Positions 6,275-13,601 of a stretch of 46,506 nt of DNA are shown in pieces (position 1 is the stretch's first letter; each line of letters begins with the position of its first letter). The position numbers and the translations under genes are program-made. This DNA is from Natrialba taiwanensis DSM 12281 (lineage in GTDB: Archaea; Halobacteriota; Halobacteria; Halobacteriales; Natrialbaceae). A model generated the notes under the pieces. That model had not been told where the DNA came from. It did no database searches and was given only the letters and a program-made list of their open reading frames with translations. Where the stretch lies: the NCBI RefSeq assembly GCF_000337595.1, contig NZ_AOIL01000037.1, positions 1 through 46,506 of the forward strand. Reading direction: 5' to 3'.

Positions 6275-6573
6275 TCACCCACGAACTCGCGGTATCCGTC
6301 GAGGTCCTGCTCTCCGCTCGGTGTCAGGACGTAGTAATTGGTGCGACGGTCAATCTCTCCCTTCTCAACTAACCCATCCTCAACCAAGTCATCAAGATTC
6401 GGATATAATCTGCCATGAGTGGCATCAGGATATCCAGTCATTTGCAGTGCGTCGAGGATTTCCATCCCGCTTGGCTCCCCACCAAGCCGGTCAATCATGA
6501 CAAGGATGTCACGGCGAAATCCTGTGTTCTGGTCTGAGAGCGGGTTCGTAGTGAGTTTGGCATCCATACTCAT
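6271..6573 (-). CDS. PadR-like winged-helix regulator
   Basis: A 100-residue product. TGFRRDILVMIDRLGGEPSG then EILDALQ ... HGRLYPNLDDLVEDGLVEKG and DRRTNYYVLTPSGEQDL is the characteristic PadR layout of haloarchaeal regulators (HGRLYPNLD recognition helix, RRTNYY wing). It heads the 6573-4453 minus operon and is divergent to the 6691 gene, with inverted repeats between that are likely operators. ATG 6567 is an alternative start. Confidence 0.85.
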   Translation of the reverse strand: MSMDAKLTTNPLSDQNTGFRRDILVMIDRLGGEPSGMEILDALQMTGYPDATHGRLYPNLDDLVEDGLVEKGEIDRRTNYYVLTPSGEQDLDGYREFVGE

Positions 6574-6690
6574 TCTAAATCACGGCTTTAATGCCGTATA
6601 GACTCATTCACCGCTCTTTACTTATAGCTTTCCATGTCTATAACTGGCTAAAGACAATCTTTATCATATATGCGTGCGTATAGTTGCTAT
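6574..6690. promoter_or_regulatory. Divergent promoter region with inverted repeats
   Basis: TTATAG (6622-6627) and CTATAA (6638-6643) form an inverted repeat; TATAG-TTG-CTATA (6679-6691) forms another touching ATG 6691. A TATA box TTTATCAT near 6660-6667 is about 27 bases before ATG 6691, fitting leaderless transcription. Similar TTATAG/CTATAA pairs lie before the genes at 16677 and 23642. Confidence 0.6.
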
Positions 6691-6810
6691 ATGCGTGTGG
6701 TTGATGACCAAGAGGAAATAGGCATCTGCTTTGTTTGTCAGATTCCAGGGCGGGGATTAGAGCGCACAGTTACCGGCGAACTCGCTCATGAGGGATGTAT
6801 CGATGGGTAG
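6691..6810 (+). CDS. Tiny zinc-finger protein
   Basis: A 39-residue product with CFVCQIPGRGLERTV and HEGC, giving a C-x-x-C plus H-x-x-C metal site. A TATA box about 27 bases upstream and an overlap of its stop with the next gene start (ATGGGTAG) support it. It is first in the operon carrying the methylase and nuclease. Confidence 0.65.
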   Translation: MRVVDDQEEIGICFVCQIPGRGLERTVTGELAHEGCIDG

Positions 6811-7057
6811 CGTCAGTGTTGACTCGGATGACAAAGACTGGTTTGACGATTTCAAGGGCGGCAGAAACCAAGCCGAAGCCTTCGCCGAAATGGTTCAAAT
6901 CGTCAAGGCCTTCGAGGGCGAACCAGTGGACCACGAGCAGTTAGCAGAGGAATTGAGCCATACGCTGATACCCCAAGTGGAGGTCGCGTCGTACCGCGGT
7001 TCAAAGGAGTATCTCGAGCAACACGGAGCGGGAACGGAGAGCAACACCGGGCCATGA
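6803..7057 (+). CDS. Hypothetical acidic protein
   Basis: An 84-residue product from ATG 6803, overlapping the previous stop; ATG 6788 is an alternative. It contains WFDDFKGGRNQAEAFAEMVQ and VDHEQLAEELSHTL, probably two or three helices. It directly precedes and overlaps the methylase gene (ATGA). It may be a regulator or partner of it; no family is recognised. Confidence 0.65.
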   Translation: MGSVSVDSDDKDWFDDFKGGRNQAEAFAEMVQIVKAFEGEPVDHEQLAEELSHTLIPQVEVASYRGSKEYLEQHGAGTESNTGP

Positions 7058-7896
7058 AGTCAGTATTCCCCTATCCCGGTGGGAAGGCGAAGCTAGCAGA
7101 CTGGATTGTTAGCCACTTTCCAGACCACGGCTGTTACGTCGAAGTCTTTAGCGGGAGTGCTGCTGTACTAGTATCGAAGCCAGAAACTCGGGTTGAGGTT
7201 CTTAACGACTTGGATGGTGATATAGTCCATTTCTTCAAGACACTCCGGGACAGGGGTAACGAACTCCGCGAGTGGTTAAGGAACACGCCGTTCAGTCGGG
7301 AACTACATGATGAGTATGCAACGGAGTTCTACGACGGGAAGCGGCCAGACGATGATATTGAGAGAGCTGGTAAGTTCTTCTATCTCCGATCAACCCAATT
7401 TAGCACTAAGTACGCTAGCAAGAGTGGGTTTGCCACATCGAAACACCCTCAAGTAGACCAAGCAGGTGCATACATGAACCGGGCCGCAGACCTCGATGAG
7501 TTTTCCGACCGTCTTCGGGACGTTGTCATTGAGTCCAAGGACTTCGGAGATATGTTCGACACCTATGACGGGGCTGAGACACTATTCTATTGTGACCCGC
7601 CCTATGTCGGACCCGGTGACTCTCTCTACTCCCACGGAGGGGAATTTGAGCACAGACGATTAATGGAGAGAGTGGCCGAGTTGGAGGGGAAGGTCATCAT
7701 ATCATACGAGGATTTGCCAGAGAGTACACCCGAATCGTTCTATGTTGCTGAGAAGGGGACCACGTATAGCATGGGTACGAACGGCCATGATGAGCGTAAA
7801 GAGGCCACTGAACGATTGGTGATGAACTTCGACCCGGAGGAAGTAACGCCCTTCGCCGGAGTTGACCAAGCCAACTTGGAGGCATTTGGGGACTGA
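7054..7896 (+). CDS. Dam-type DNA adenine N6-methyltransferase (D12 class)
   Basis: A 280-residue product, full length for the D12 class N6-adenine methyltransferases. FPYPGGKAKLADWI (residues 5-18) is the AdoMet-binding motif I, YVEVFSGSAAV follows, and DPPY at 181-184 is the catalytic motif IV. The family often methylates GATC, but the target here is not known. The stop overlaps the start of a PD-(D/E)XK-like nuclease (TGATG), so the two are made together. Possible roles are protection from host restriction, a small restriction-modification system, or timing of replication. A diverged second copy is at 21885. Confidence 0.9.
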   Translation: MKSVFPYPGGKAKLADWIVSHFPDHGCYVEVFSGSAAVLVSKPETRVEVLNDLDGDIVHFFKTLRDRGNELREWLRNTPFSRELHDEYATEFYDGKRPDDDIERAGKFFYLRSTQFSTKYASKSGFATSKHPQVDQAGAYMNRAADLDEFSDRLRDVVIESKDFGDMFDTYDGAETLFYCDPPYVGPGDSLYSHGGEFEHRRLMERVAELEGKVIISYEDLPESTPESFYVAEKGTTYSMGTNGHDERKEATERLVMNFDPEEVTPFAGVDQANLEAFGD

Positions 7897-8309
7897 TGAG
7901 CAAGCGGACTAAGACAATCTATCGACAGTACCAGCGCCTCAATCACCAAGGCTGGGAAATAGATGGTGTCGAGAACTGCGTGAAATTTAACGGAGGTAGC
8001 GAGACGACGGCTCACCGGGTGGCAAAAACCGTCGCAGCCAGTGTCTGTATTGACGTGGGGTATCGAGTCCGAAGTGAGGTCGAGTGTCCAAGTGGCGATG
8101 CAGACATCCTCGCATTCGGGCTGGAGGACAGACGCCCGATCGTGGTGGAACTCGAGAATGACCTATCCGAAGACGTGGCCGAACGCAAGCGAGAACAGTA
8201 CAACGTTGGTGATGTATCTGAAGTCTGGATTATCGATCTTGATAATGCGCCTGTTATGCCAGACGAACTCTATACCCATATCGCGTATGAAACAGGACTA
8301 TCCGTCTGA
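7896..8309 (+). CDS. PD-(D/E)XK-like nuclease candidate
   Basis: A 137-residue product. Residues 40-58 form a helix (HRVAKTVAASVCIDVGYRV), E61 and E63 precede GDADILAFG with D70, and VVELENDL gives E85-x-E87, followed by KREQY near 98-102 and WIIDLDN. This layout fits a restriction-endonuclease-like fold with an E-x-E variant of the D...(D/E)xK site. It overlaps the upstream methylase gene by one base. It could be the cutting partner of the methylase or a repair/recombination nuclease. The usual catalytic Lys is not clear, so activity is uncertain. Confidence 0.65.
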   Translation: MSKRTKTIYRQYQRLNHQGWEIDGVENCVKFNGGSETTAHRVAKTVAASVCIDVGYRVRSEVECPSGDADILAFGLEDRRPIVVELENDLSEDVAERKREQYNVGDVSEVWIIDLDNAPVMPDELYTHIAYETGLSV

Positions 8310-8603
8310 CAGTTCGTCGGGACGAATCTCGCCAGACATGAGCCGATCCCCCATCGGAGTTAACCTATAATACCCACGTTCAGTCTGTTCGACTAAGCCG
8401 TTATCTTGCAAATCCTCCCGAAGTCTCGTCCCGACATGGTCTGCTCCGAATGGGACGTTTTTCGAGACAGTTGATGGACTCAAAATAGCCGGGTCGCCAT
8501 ATGGGTCTCGCGCGCTATGCAGAAATTCCAGTATAGACGGGTCCGCCGGAACCATCCACTCTACCCGTCCATGCATATCCCCGTTTCCGTTTTGAGGTAC
8601 CAT
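8298..8603 (-). CDS. Winged-helix regulator
   Basis: A 101-residue product counted from ATG 8603 (the longer frame to 8780 enters a promoter region). MHGRVEWMVPADPSILEFLH, then SPSTVSKNVPFGADHVGTRL, DLQDNGLVEQTERGYYRLTP and EIRPDEL is the common haloarchaeal winged-helix regulator layout. Its end overlaps the nuclease gene by 12 bases tail to tail. Confidence 0.8.
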   Translation of the reverse strand: MVPQNGNGDMHGRVEWMVPADPSILEFLHSARDPYGDPAILSPSTVSKNVPFGADHVGTRLREDLQDNGLVEQTERGYYRLTPMGDRLMSGEIRPDELSDG

Positions 8604-8800
8604 AAGCTTGCAGAACATTTCATGGAATATGACTATTGGGGGACTGCAGGATCTAAATGGATATCTACAGTCAGCTAATTGGATGACTACCCAACACAAG
8701 GTATATAACCAGTTATCCACAGATATACGTTTGGAAGATGGTGTGGGGGGAGTGACTGTCACCCAAGGCTTCACTTTCACCGCGCATCACAAGGACATAT
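8604..8800. promoter_or_regulatory. Promoter region with TATA elements in both directions
   Basis: GGTATATAACC at 8700-8710 reads as a TATA-like element on both strands and can serve the minus regulator and the plus-strand small gene. A second TATA-like element, CATATATG, is at about 8796-8803. Open frames here have no recognisable protein features. Confidence 0.45.
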
Positions 8801-8950
8801 ATGAAAAGGGATGGAAAATCATTAGAGATGGTGGAACTCAGATGCACTGACTGTAACACGATAGTAGAGCACCCGGTAGGGGAGCCGGGACAAAAGACAC
8901 TCTGCGAAGAACACATGTTTAAACGCCTTAGGGACGTTGATATGCTGTAA
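8801..8950 (+). CDS. Tiny zinc-finger protein
   Basis: A 49-residue frame with CTDCNTIVEH and LCEEH, a likely Cys/His metal site. If transcription starts from the CATATATG element at 8796, the leaderless start would be ATG 8828 (40 residues, MVELRCTDC...); this is perhaps the better start. Function unknown. Confidence 0.55.
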   Translation: MKRDGKSLEMVELRCTDCNTIVEHPVGEPGQKTLCEEHMFKRLRDVDML

Positions 8951-9058
8951 GATAGGACACATCCTCTTTACGGCACGATTACTTACTACTACAATTGGCT
9001 TTCGCGGAACTAAAAGACAAAATAGTCATTAGGCCCCCATGCAAATAGCCTGATTGAG

Positions 9059-9544
9059 ATGGCAAAAGACGTAACTCCAGATCACCTCAAAATTGCAAAT
9101 CATAATTTTGCAACAGAGACGCAGGAGGAAGTTGCAAAGATCATCGACGAGGAATGGGACCCAGACACCACACTCAAAGATTTGCACAAGGCACATGAAG
9201 GGAAGAACCGGTCCGAATCCATGTTTGGGAAGGTCTATAAGCGATACATGGCCATTGATGACGATAAGCAGTTTAATGATGGACTCAACGATCCCCGAAC
9301 CATCCAAGAGATCAAGAAAGACCACGGCAAAGTGAAAACCTACATCGACGATCGCTACAAGGGCAGGATCACGAAGGACGATTATCGGCCCTACCTACCC
9401 GCTGACGAATTAGAACCGCGCGACCTGTCCGAGTCAGAACCAGAGCCAGACGAACCGATGGTATCTATGGAGCAGTACCGAACTATGATGCAAGAGATGT
9501 ACCGTCAAGGCTTCCAAGACGGCAAGGACGCAAATCAATCGTAA
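9059..9544 (+). CDS. Hypothetical charged protein
   Basis: A 161-residue product rich in Asp, Glu and Lys, with a KVYKRYMAIDDDKQFNDGL helix region, a Pro/Glu-rich linker (SESEPEPDEP) and a C-terminal helix MEQYRTMMQEMYRQGFQDGK. It has its own upstream region (8951-9058). The stop abuts, base to base, the stop of the convergent regulator gene. It may be an adaptor or DNA-binding accessory protein, but no family is recognised. Confidence 0.65.
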   Translation: MAKDVTPDHLKIANHNFATETQEEVAKIIDEEWDPDTTLKDLHKAHEGKNRSESMFGKVYKRYMAIDDDKQFNDGLNDPRTIQEIKKDHGKVKTYIDDRYKGRITKDDYRPYLPADELEPRDLSESEPEPDEPMVSMEQYRTMMQEMYRQGFQDGKDANQS

Positions 9545-9958
9545 TTATATCTTGAGGGCGCGCTTGAGCTTGCTACCGATAGAGTCTCCTCCATCGATTT
9601 TGCTAATCCACTCAGTCATCATATTTGCATTGGGACCCAACTCAACCGTGCCAGTGTCACGATCTCGCTTGACGATATCGTTTTCCTCAAGACGGCCGAG
9701 GTGAGTTTGCTGCATCGACACGTAGATCGTGTGCCGTTCGTTCCCGCTGATGTCTTCGATAGGTCGTCCATATTCGATTTCAGCGACCATATCCACAAGG
9801 TCCCCAAAGTCCAGCGGTCCGTGATCAACTAGGATTCGAAGGGCGGCCCGACGGCGACTATTCGAGAGGAGCGCAAATATCTCATCGATTTCCGCGCTAT
9901 TGCTGCCAGTATCTTCTAAATCGGTGCTTTCAAGTCGCTGGGACGTGTGTACACTCAT
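9545..9958 (-). CDS. DUF7344-like winged-helix regulator
   Basis: A 137-residue product. IFALLSNSRRRAALRILVDH followed by DFGDLVDMVAEIE, ERHTIYVSMQQTHLGRLEEN and a D-IVKRDRDTGTVELG wing is the typical DUF7344 arrangement, a haloarchaeal winged-helix family. It faces the RNA/MCM region across 9959-10280, which holds several inverted repeats, and may control it or itself. Confidence 0.85.
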   Translation of the reverse strand: MSVHTSQRLESTDLEDTGSNSAEIDEIFALLSNSRRRAALRILVDHGPLDFGDLVDMVAEIEYGRPIEDISGNERHTIYVSMQQTHLGRLEENDIVKRDRDTGTVELGPNANMMTEWISKIDGGDSIGSKLKRALKI

Positions 9959-9984
9959 GTTGGCTTCCTCATGGAGCCACTCGT

Positions 9985-10071
9985 CCGGTGTATCAGCACC
10001 GGGCGGCGTCTTTTGCTACGCCGGTTCGTGGCTTCGTACCTCATACTCACGGCTAAGGGATAATAAATCCC
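9985..10071. promoter_or_regulatory. Three inverted repeats upstream of the DUF7344-like gene
   Basis: CCGGTG-tatcag-CACCGG (9985-10002), CGGCGT-cttttgct-ACGCCG (10004-10023) and GGGAT-aataa-ATCCC (10057-10071) follow one another closely. The last contains a minus-strand TATA-like TTTATTAT. They could be operators, a terminator pair or part of a replication origin next to the MCM operon. No gene is seen in 9959-10280. Confidence 0.5.
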
Positions 10072-10256
10072 GGTGTTTCTTCGATACTCATATGCCCCGT
10101 AGGACCGCAATAACACCTTCTTAGACGTTTTCGTGAGAATTAGGCCATCTAGGCCGCAGATTCCAAAACATACACGACTGTCATTACACGCCTAATGTAT
10201 GTCTTTCAGATCATATGCACGATTAGACACAGCAATCTGGATAGATAACGATAAGC

Positions 10257-10263
10257 TTTATAT
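10257..10263 (+). promoter_or_regulatory. TATA box for the structured RNA
   Basis: TTTATAT within AAGCTTTATATGAAC. Transcription would begin about 25 bases downstream, near 10285-10289, exactly where the predicted RNA structure begins. Confidence 0.65.
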
Positions 10264-10288
10264 GAACAGCGAATGATGTCTTCACTAA

Positions 10289-10413
10289 GCGCGGTAGCAA
10301 GCCCAAGAAGGAGGGCCTGTCAGGAGTGTCGGTCACTCCTGGCGTCCCTTAACCCCTTCTTCTTCCCGGAGAGGCATAAAGTTTGCCTCTGAGAGTGGCT
10401 TCGCTGTCCGCGT
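10289..10413 (+). ncRNA. Predicted structured RNA, three-way junction, unknown family
   Basis: CGCGG (10290-10294) pairs with CCGCG (10408-10412); AGC (10296-10298) with GCT (10403-10405); AAGCC (10299-10303) with GGCTT (10397-10401). This ~13-bp closing stem encloses two hairpins. The first is long: AAGAAGG (10305-10311) with CCTTCTT (10355-10361), AGGG (10312-10315) with CCCT (10346-10349), then CAGGAGTG (10321-10328) with CACTCCTG (10334-10341) around a 5-base loop. The second is AGAGGCA (10370-10376) with TGCCTCT (10384-10390) around 7 bases. A TATA box lies 25-30 bases upstream of the first pair. The next gene starts 15 bases downstream, so it is either a separate RNA or an unusually long structured leader. 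It resembles no RNA family I know. Confidence 0.65.
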
Positions 10414-10427
10414 GATGACAGACAGCC

Positions 10428-10880
10428 ATGAGCTCGAATACACGCGGACGTCAGAAGAACAGCCAACTAATATACCTCATCGGGCACCATGAGGTTGAGC
10501 ACGAACACTACCCGCTAACAGGGGCTAGTGGACTAAAATATCCGGCTGATTACCACAAGATCGGCATTGCAGCTGAGCCAAGGCAACGCTTAGTCCGACT
10601 CAACTCAGGAACGCCACACCAATTGGAAATGGTCACTACTCTTGAGTCAGACGACGCTGCTGTAGTCGAGCAGAAACTCCATCAGATATACAGTGCCTCC
10701 CAAAAGACCGGCGAATGGTTCAAACTAACGCACAATGACATCAACTCGTTCGTCGCATTGAACCAACTGGACGTTGCAGACGTGGAAGCATTGGGCGGAG
10801 GGATGGTTCCACAGTGGATTGAGAACGGTACTAATCTGTATATTGAGGTTGAGAAGAACCGTCAGGGTGGTTCTCAATGA
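10428..10880 (+). CDS. GIY-YIG superfamily nuclease, T5orf172-like
   Basis: A 150-residue product. LIYLIGH (residues 14-20) is a degenerate GIY motif; YHKIGIAAEPRQRLVRLNSG (42-61) carries the YKIG and catalytic Arg region; VEQKLHQIY has the expected catalytic Glu (E81) and His; GEWFKLT (95-101) is the typical end of the T5orf172/MUG113 family. Such proteins are single-domain nucleases in phages, some of them homing-type. It follows the structured RNA by 15 bases. The link between the two is not known. Confidence 0.8.
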   Translation: MSSNTRGRQKNSQLIYLIGHHEVEHEHYPLTGASGLKYPADYHKIGIAAEPRQRLVRLNSGTPHQLEMVTTLESDDAAVVEQKLHQIYSASQKTGEWFKLTHNDINSFVALNQLDVADVEALGGGMVPQWIENGTNLYIEVEKNRQGGSQ

Positions 10881-10886
10881 GCTACT

Positions 10887-10913
10887 CTACTACTACTACT
10901 ACTACTACTACTA
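10887..10913 (+). repeat. (CTA)9 microsatellite
   Basis: Nine perfect CTA triplets directly after the stop of the GIY-YIG gene and directly before the TGTACA repeats. Copy number may vary between isolates and could alter promoter spacing. Confidence 0.95.
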
Positions 10914-10945
10914 TGTACAAATGTACATTTGATGTACAATGTACA
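10914..10945. promoter_or_regulatory. Four TGTACA palindromes, likely operator
   Basis: TGTACA occurs at 10914, 10922, 10933 and 10940, forming two pairs (ATGTACAAATGTACA and ATGTACAATGTACA). They lie 26 bases before ATG 10971 of a ribbon-helix-helix protein. Such proteins bind repeated short palindromes cooperatively, so autoregulation of the MCM operon is likely. Confidence 0.75.
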
Positions 10946-10970
10946 TTCTTAGGTCAGTGGGGTGGTCGCA

Positions 10971-11387
10971 ATGTCTGAGGAACGGCTCGTTGCAGAGGTC
11001 CCGGACGAACTCAAGCGTCTGGTTGACGCAGACTCTCGGTTCAACAAGGAAATTGTACAAGCTGCCCTCTGGAGAGAGTTCGGTGGCGAGAAGAACTCTG
11101 CCATAGATCAACGTATCGATGAGAAGAAAAAGCGTATCACTGTTGTAGAGAACGAACTCGAGAAGAGGGAGGCCGAACTCGAGGAACTCCGGCGAGAACT
11201 CAAGGCATTAGAGGCCAAGCGGGAAGAGAAGTCTTCGAAAGCAGAACAAGTCCGCGATAACCTCGAGAACATCCCTGAGGAAAGCCTTACGCCGGACAAT
11301 CCTGCCGTCAAGACGCAGGCTGAGAAGGTCGATATGGAACCCGCTGAACTTCTGAAGGAACTCGGTTACGAGGTGGATGAAGAATGA
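10971..11387 (+). CDS. Ribbon-helix-helix/coiled-coil protein upstream of MCM
   Basis: A 138-residue product. The N-terminal part (ERLVAEVPDELKRLVDADSR FNKEIVQAAL) resembles a ribbon-helix-helix domain. Residues about 45-95 form a long coiled coil with heptads (KKKRITVVENELEKREAELE). The C-terminus has a short helical region. It overlaps the MCM gene by ATGA. It may bind the upstream TGTACA repeats, recruit MCM, or both. ATG 10971 is preferred over the GTG at 10962. Confidence 0.75.
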   Translation: MSEERLVAEVPDELKRLVDADSRFNKEIVQAALWREFGGEKNSAIDQRIDEKKKRITVVENELEKREAELEELRRELKALEAKREEKSSKAEQVRDNLENIPEESLTPDNPAVKTQAEKVDMEPAELLKELGYEVDEE

Positions 11388-13390
11388 CGGTCCAACTCTC
11401 TAAAGAGGATATCGAAGACCTTCAGCTATTCCTCCGGCGGTACTACAAGGAGGACATCCTCGAGTTGGCCCAGAAGTACCCCAACGAGCAGCGGTCTCTC
11501 GAGGTAGACTATGCGGACATCTACCAGTACGATCCGGACCTGGCCGACGACATCCACGTTCAACCAGAACCGTTCCTTGATGGGTTCGATGAAGCCCTTC
11601 GGACGTTCGACGTGTCGATAGACGTGGATCTGGAAAAGGCACGGGTGCGTATCGTGAACGCCGAACCGAACAAACGGGTCAACTCCCTTCGGTCGGAAGA
11701 CATCGAGCGGTATATCAGCGTAACGGCACAGACTGAGGAAATCACGCAGGTCAAGCCGGAAATCCGGGTGGGTGTGTTCAAGTGCAAACTGTGTGATACC
11801 AAGAACTACGCGGAGAAACTGGGAGACACCATTAGCCCGCCGAACCAGTGTGACGGATGCGAACGAAAAGCTGGATTCGACTTCCTTCGGAACGAGTCGG
11901 AAATCCGGGACAAGCAACTCATCAATCTGAAGCCTCTCCCGGAGGATAGTGGTGGAGATACCACGGGCGACCTGAAGGTGGAAGCCTATGGCGATCTTGC
12001 CGGTGATGTGAAGGCAGGGGACCGGATCAAAGTCTCCGGTCAACTCAAGATGGACGTCGACAGTATGCAGGTCGAGACGAATCCGGACGCATCCCGTGAC
12101 CTGTATATGCGTGCGAACGGGTTCGAACGTGAGCAAGAGTCGTTCGACGACCTGGAAACGACTCGGTTAGACGAGATAAAGGAATTAGCATCCCGGCCGG
12201 ATCTATACGAAGCCCTGATTCGGAGTTTCGCCCCGCACATCCTTACCGATGACTATGGCGACACTCTGAAGCTCGGCACGGTCCTGCAACTGTTCGGTGG
12301 GGTTCGTCGAGAACTCCCGAACGGTGTTACCCGGAGAGGTGACATCAATGTCTTACTCGTAGGAGAACCCGGCACGGGTAAGTCACAGTACCTTAGCGCG
12401 TCTAACGAGATATCACCCAAGGGCGTGAAAGCGTCGGGTAAGGGTGCAACAGCGGCCGGTCTCACGGCCACGGCAGAGCAGTCCGAACTAACAGGCGGTT
12501 GGTCGCTCAAGGCCGGGGCGCTGGTGATGGCGAATAACGGTCATGCGTGTATCGACGAGTTCGATAAGATGAGCGATGGGGCGCGGAAATCGATGCACGA
12601 GGCACTCGAGGACCAAGAAATCCCCATCAACAAAGCCGGGATGAACGTGACGCTACCCGCACAGTGTAGTGTTCTTGCAGCGGCCAACCCTGAGTATGGA
12701 CGGTACGATCGGACCACCCCGCTTTCCGAACAGATCAATCTCGGACCGACGCTAATCAGTCGGTTCGACTTGATTTATGGTCTGACGGACTCGGTTAACG
12801 AAGAGCGGGACAAGAATATCTCGAGACACCAACTCAAGACAACTGGCGATGATCTGGAACCGGAGATTGAGACAGACCTACTCCGAGAGTACGTCGCGTA
12901 TGCGCGCCAAAACGTCCGACCTTCGTGGCCGGACGGTGAACCGGAGGAAGAACTCGCGGAGTACTATGCCGATCTTCGCGATGACTCGGATGACGAAACA
13001 ATGGGCCCGTCTATCGGCCCGCGTATGAACGACGGCCTTCGACGTCTCTCGGAAGCGTCGGCACGGGCTCGACTCTCGGACGAAGTTGAAACCCAAGACG
13101 TCGAACGCGCAATGTCGCTAATGAACTTCCACATCGGACAGGTGGCTCTTGACGAAGAGGGGAACATCACGCAGGCGGACGGGAGTAAGCCGGTGAAACA
13201 GCAGAAACGAGAGGAGTTCGCACAGTTGAAGCCGGATATTCTCGAGGTTATTGGCGAAGATGAGCTGTTCCAAGATGAAATTGCTCGAGCGGTCGGACAT
13301 CCCGAGTCGAAGGTAGGGAACTACCTAGAGACGATGACTTCCGAGGGCGATTTGATCGAAGAGAACGGGAAGTACAGGGTGAACGACTAA
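11384..13390 (+). CDS. mcm: MCM replicative DNA helicase
   Basis: A 668-residue product close to the usual archaeal MCM length. The N-terminal domain carries a zinc site (CKLCDTKNY and CDGC, about residues 133-162) and an OB fold with the beta-hairpin region. The AAA+ core has Walker A (VGEPGTGKSQYL, about 325-336), Walker B (ACIDEFDKM, about 388-396), sensor 1 (LAAANPEYGRYD) and the arginine finger (SRFDLIYGL). The C-terminal 60 residues form a winged helix (FQDEIARAVGHPESKVGNYL). It would unwind viral DNA as a hexamer. Viral MCMs are known in some haloarchaeal tailed viruses. No viral polymerase or primase was recognised, so host enzymes must complete the replisome. Confidence 0.97.
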   Translation: MTVQLSKEDIEDLQLFLRRYYKEDILELAQKYPNEQRSLEVDYADIYQYDPDLADDIHVQPEPFLDGFDEALRTFDVSIDVDLEKARVRIVNAEPNKRVNSLRSEDIERYISVTAQTEEITQVKPEIRVGVFKCKLCDTKNYAEKLGDTISPPNQCDGCERKAGFDFLRNESEIRDKQLINLKPLPEDSGGDTTGDLKVEAYGDLAGDVKAGDRIKVSGQLKMDVDSMQVETNPDASRDLYMRANGFEREQESFDDLETTRLDEIKELASRPDLYEALIRSFAPHILTDDYGDTLKLGTVLQLFGGVRRELPNGVTRRGDINVLLVGEPGTGKSQYLSASNEISPKGVKASGKGATAAGLTATAEQSELTGGWSLKAGALVMANNGHACIDEFDKMSDGARKSMHEALEDQEIPINKAGMNVTLPAQCSVLAAANPEYGRYDRTTPLSEQINLGPTLISRFDLIYGLTDSVNEERDKNISRHQLKTTGDDLEPEIETDLLREYVAYARQNVRPSWPDGEPEEELAEYYADLRDDSDDETMGPSIGPRMNDGLRRLSEASARARLSDEVETQDVERAMSLMNFHIGQVALDEEGNITQADGSKPVKQQKREEFAQLKPDILEVIGEDELFQDEIARAVGHPESKVGNYLETMTSEGDLIEENGKYRVND

Positions 13391-13601
13391 GCAACGACAC
13401 GCTCCGCACGACGTAACCATGGTGAATTAGCACGGCAAAAGTCTGTTTAGCCATCCTGTCCTGATCTAATTCCGTTCCAGGACTACCTCCTACTTATTTC
13501 ACACCCTATAGACTCATCTACACTGTGCCTTTAGTCTAGTAAAGCACACTATTAGAGATTAATCGCCAGCTTTATTATGAGTAGCGCCTATAGCTGTGAG
13601 T
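13391..13601. promoter_or_regulatory. Intergenic region with hairpin and promoter of the small-gene operon
   Basis: TGTGC-c-TTTA (13524-13533) pairs with TAAA-GCACA (13540-13548), a 9-bp stem with one bulged C, likely ending the MCM transcript or serving as an operator. TTTATTA at 13571-13577 is a TATA box 31 bases before ATG 13602. TATAGACTCAT (13508-13518) also occurs at 6597-6607 in another promoter region. Confidence 0.6.

Noticed and set aside
8608-8850. 80-codon plus-strand open frame
   Set aside because: It covers a promoter region, has no recognisable features and overlaps the better supported zinc-finger gene at 8801.
10289-10413. tRNA or tmRNA gene
   Set aside because: The fold has no T-arm consensus or anticodon arm, and no tRNA-like gene was recognised elsewhere in the window.
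10881-10913. Repeated CTA units looking like a CRISPR or tandem array
   Set aside because: It is a simple triplet microsatellite without spacers; no CRISPR array or cas gene was seen anywhere.
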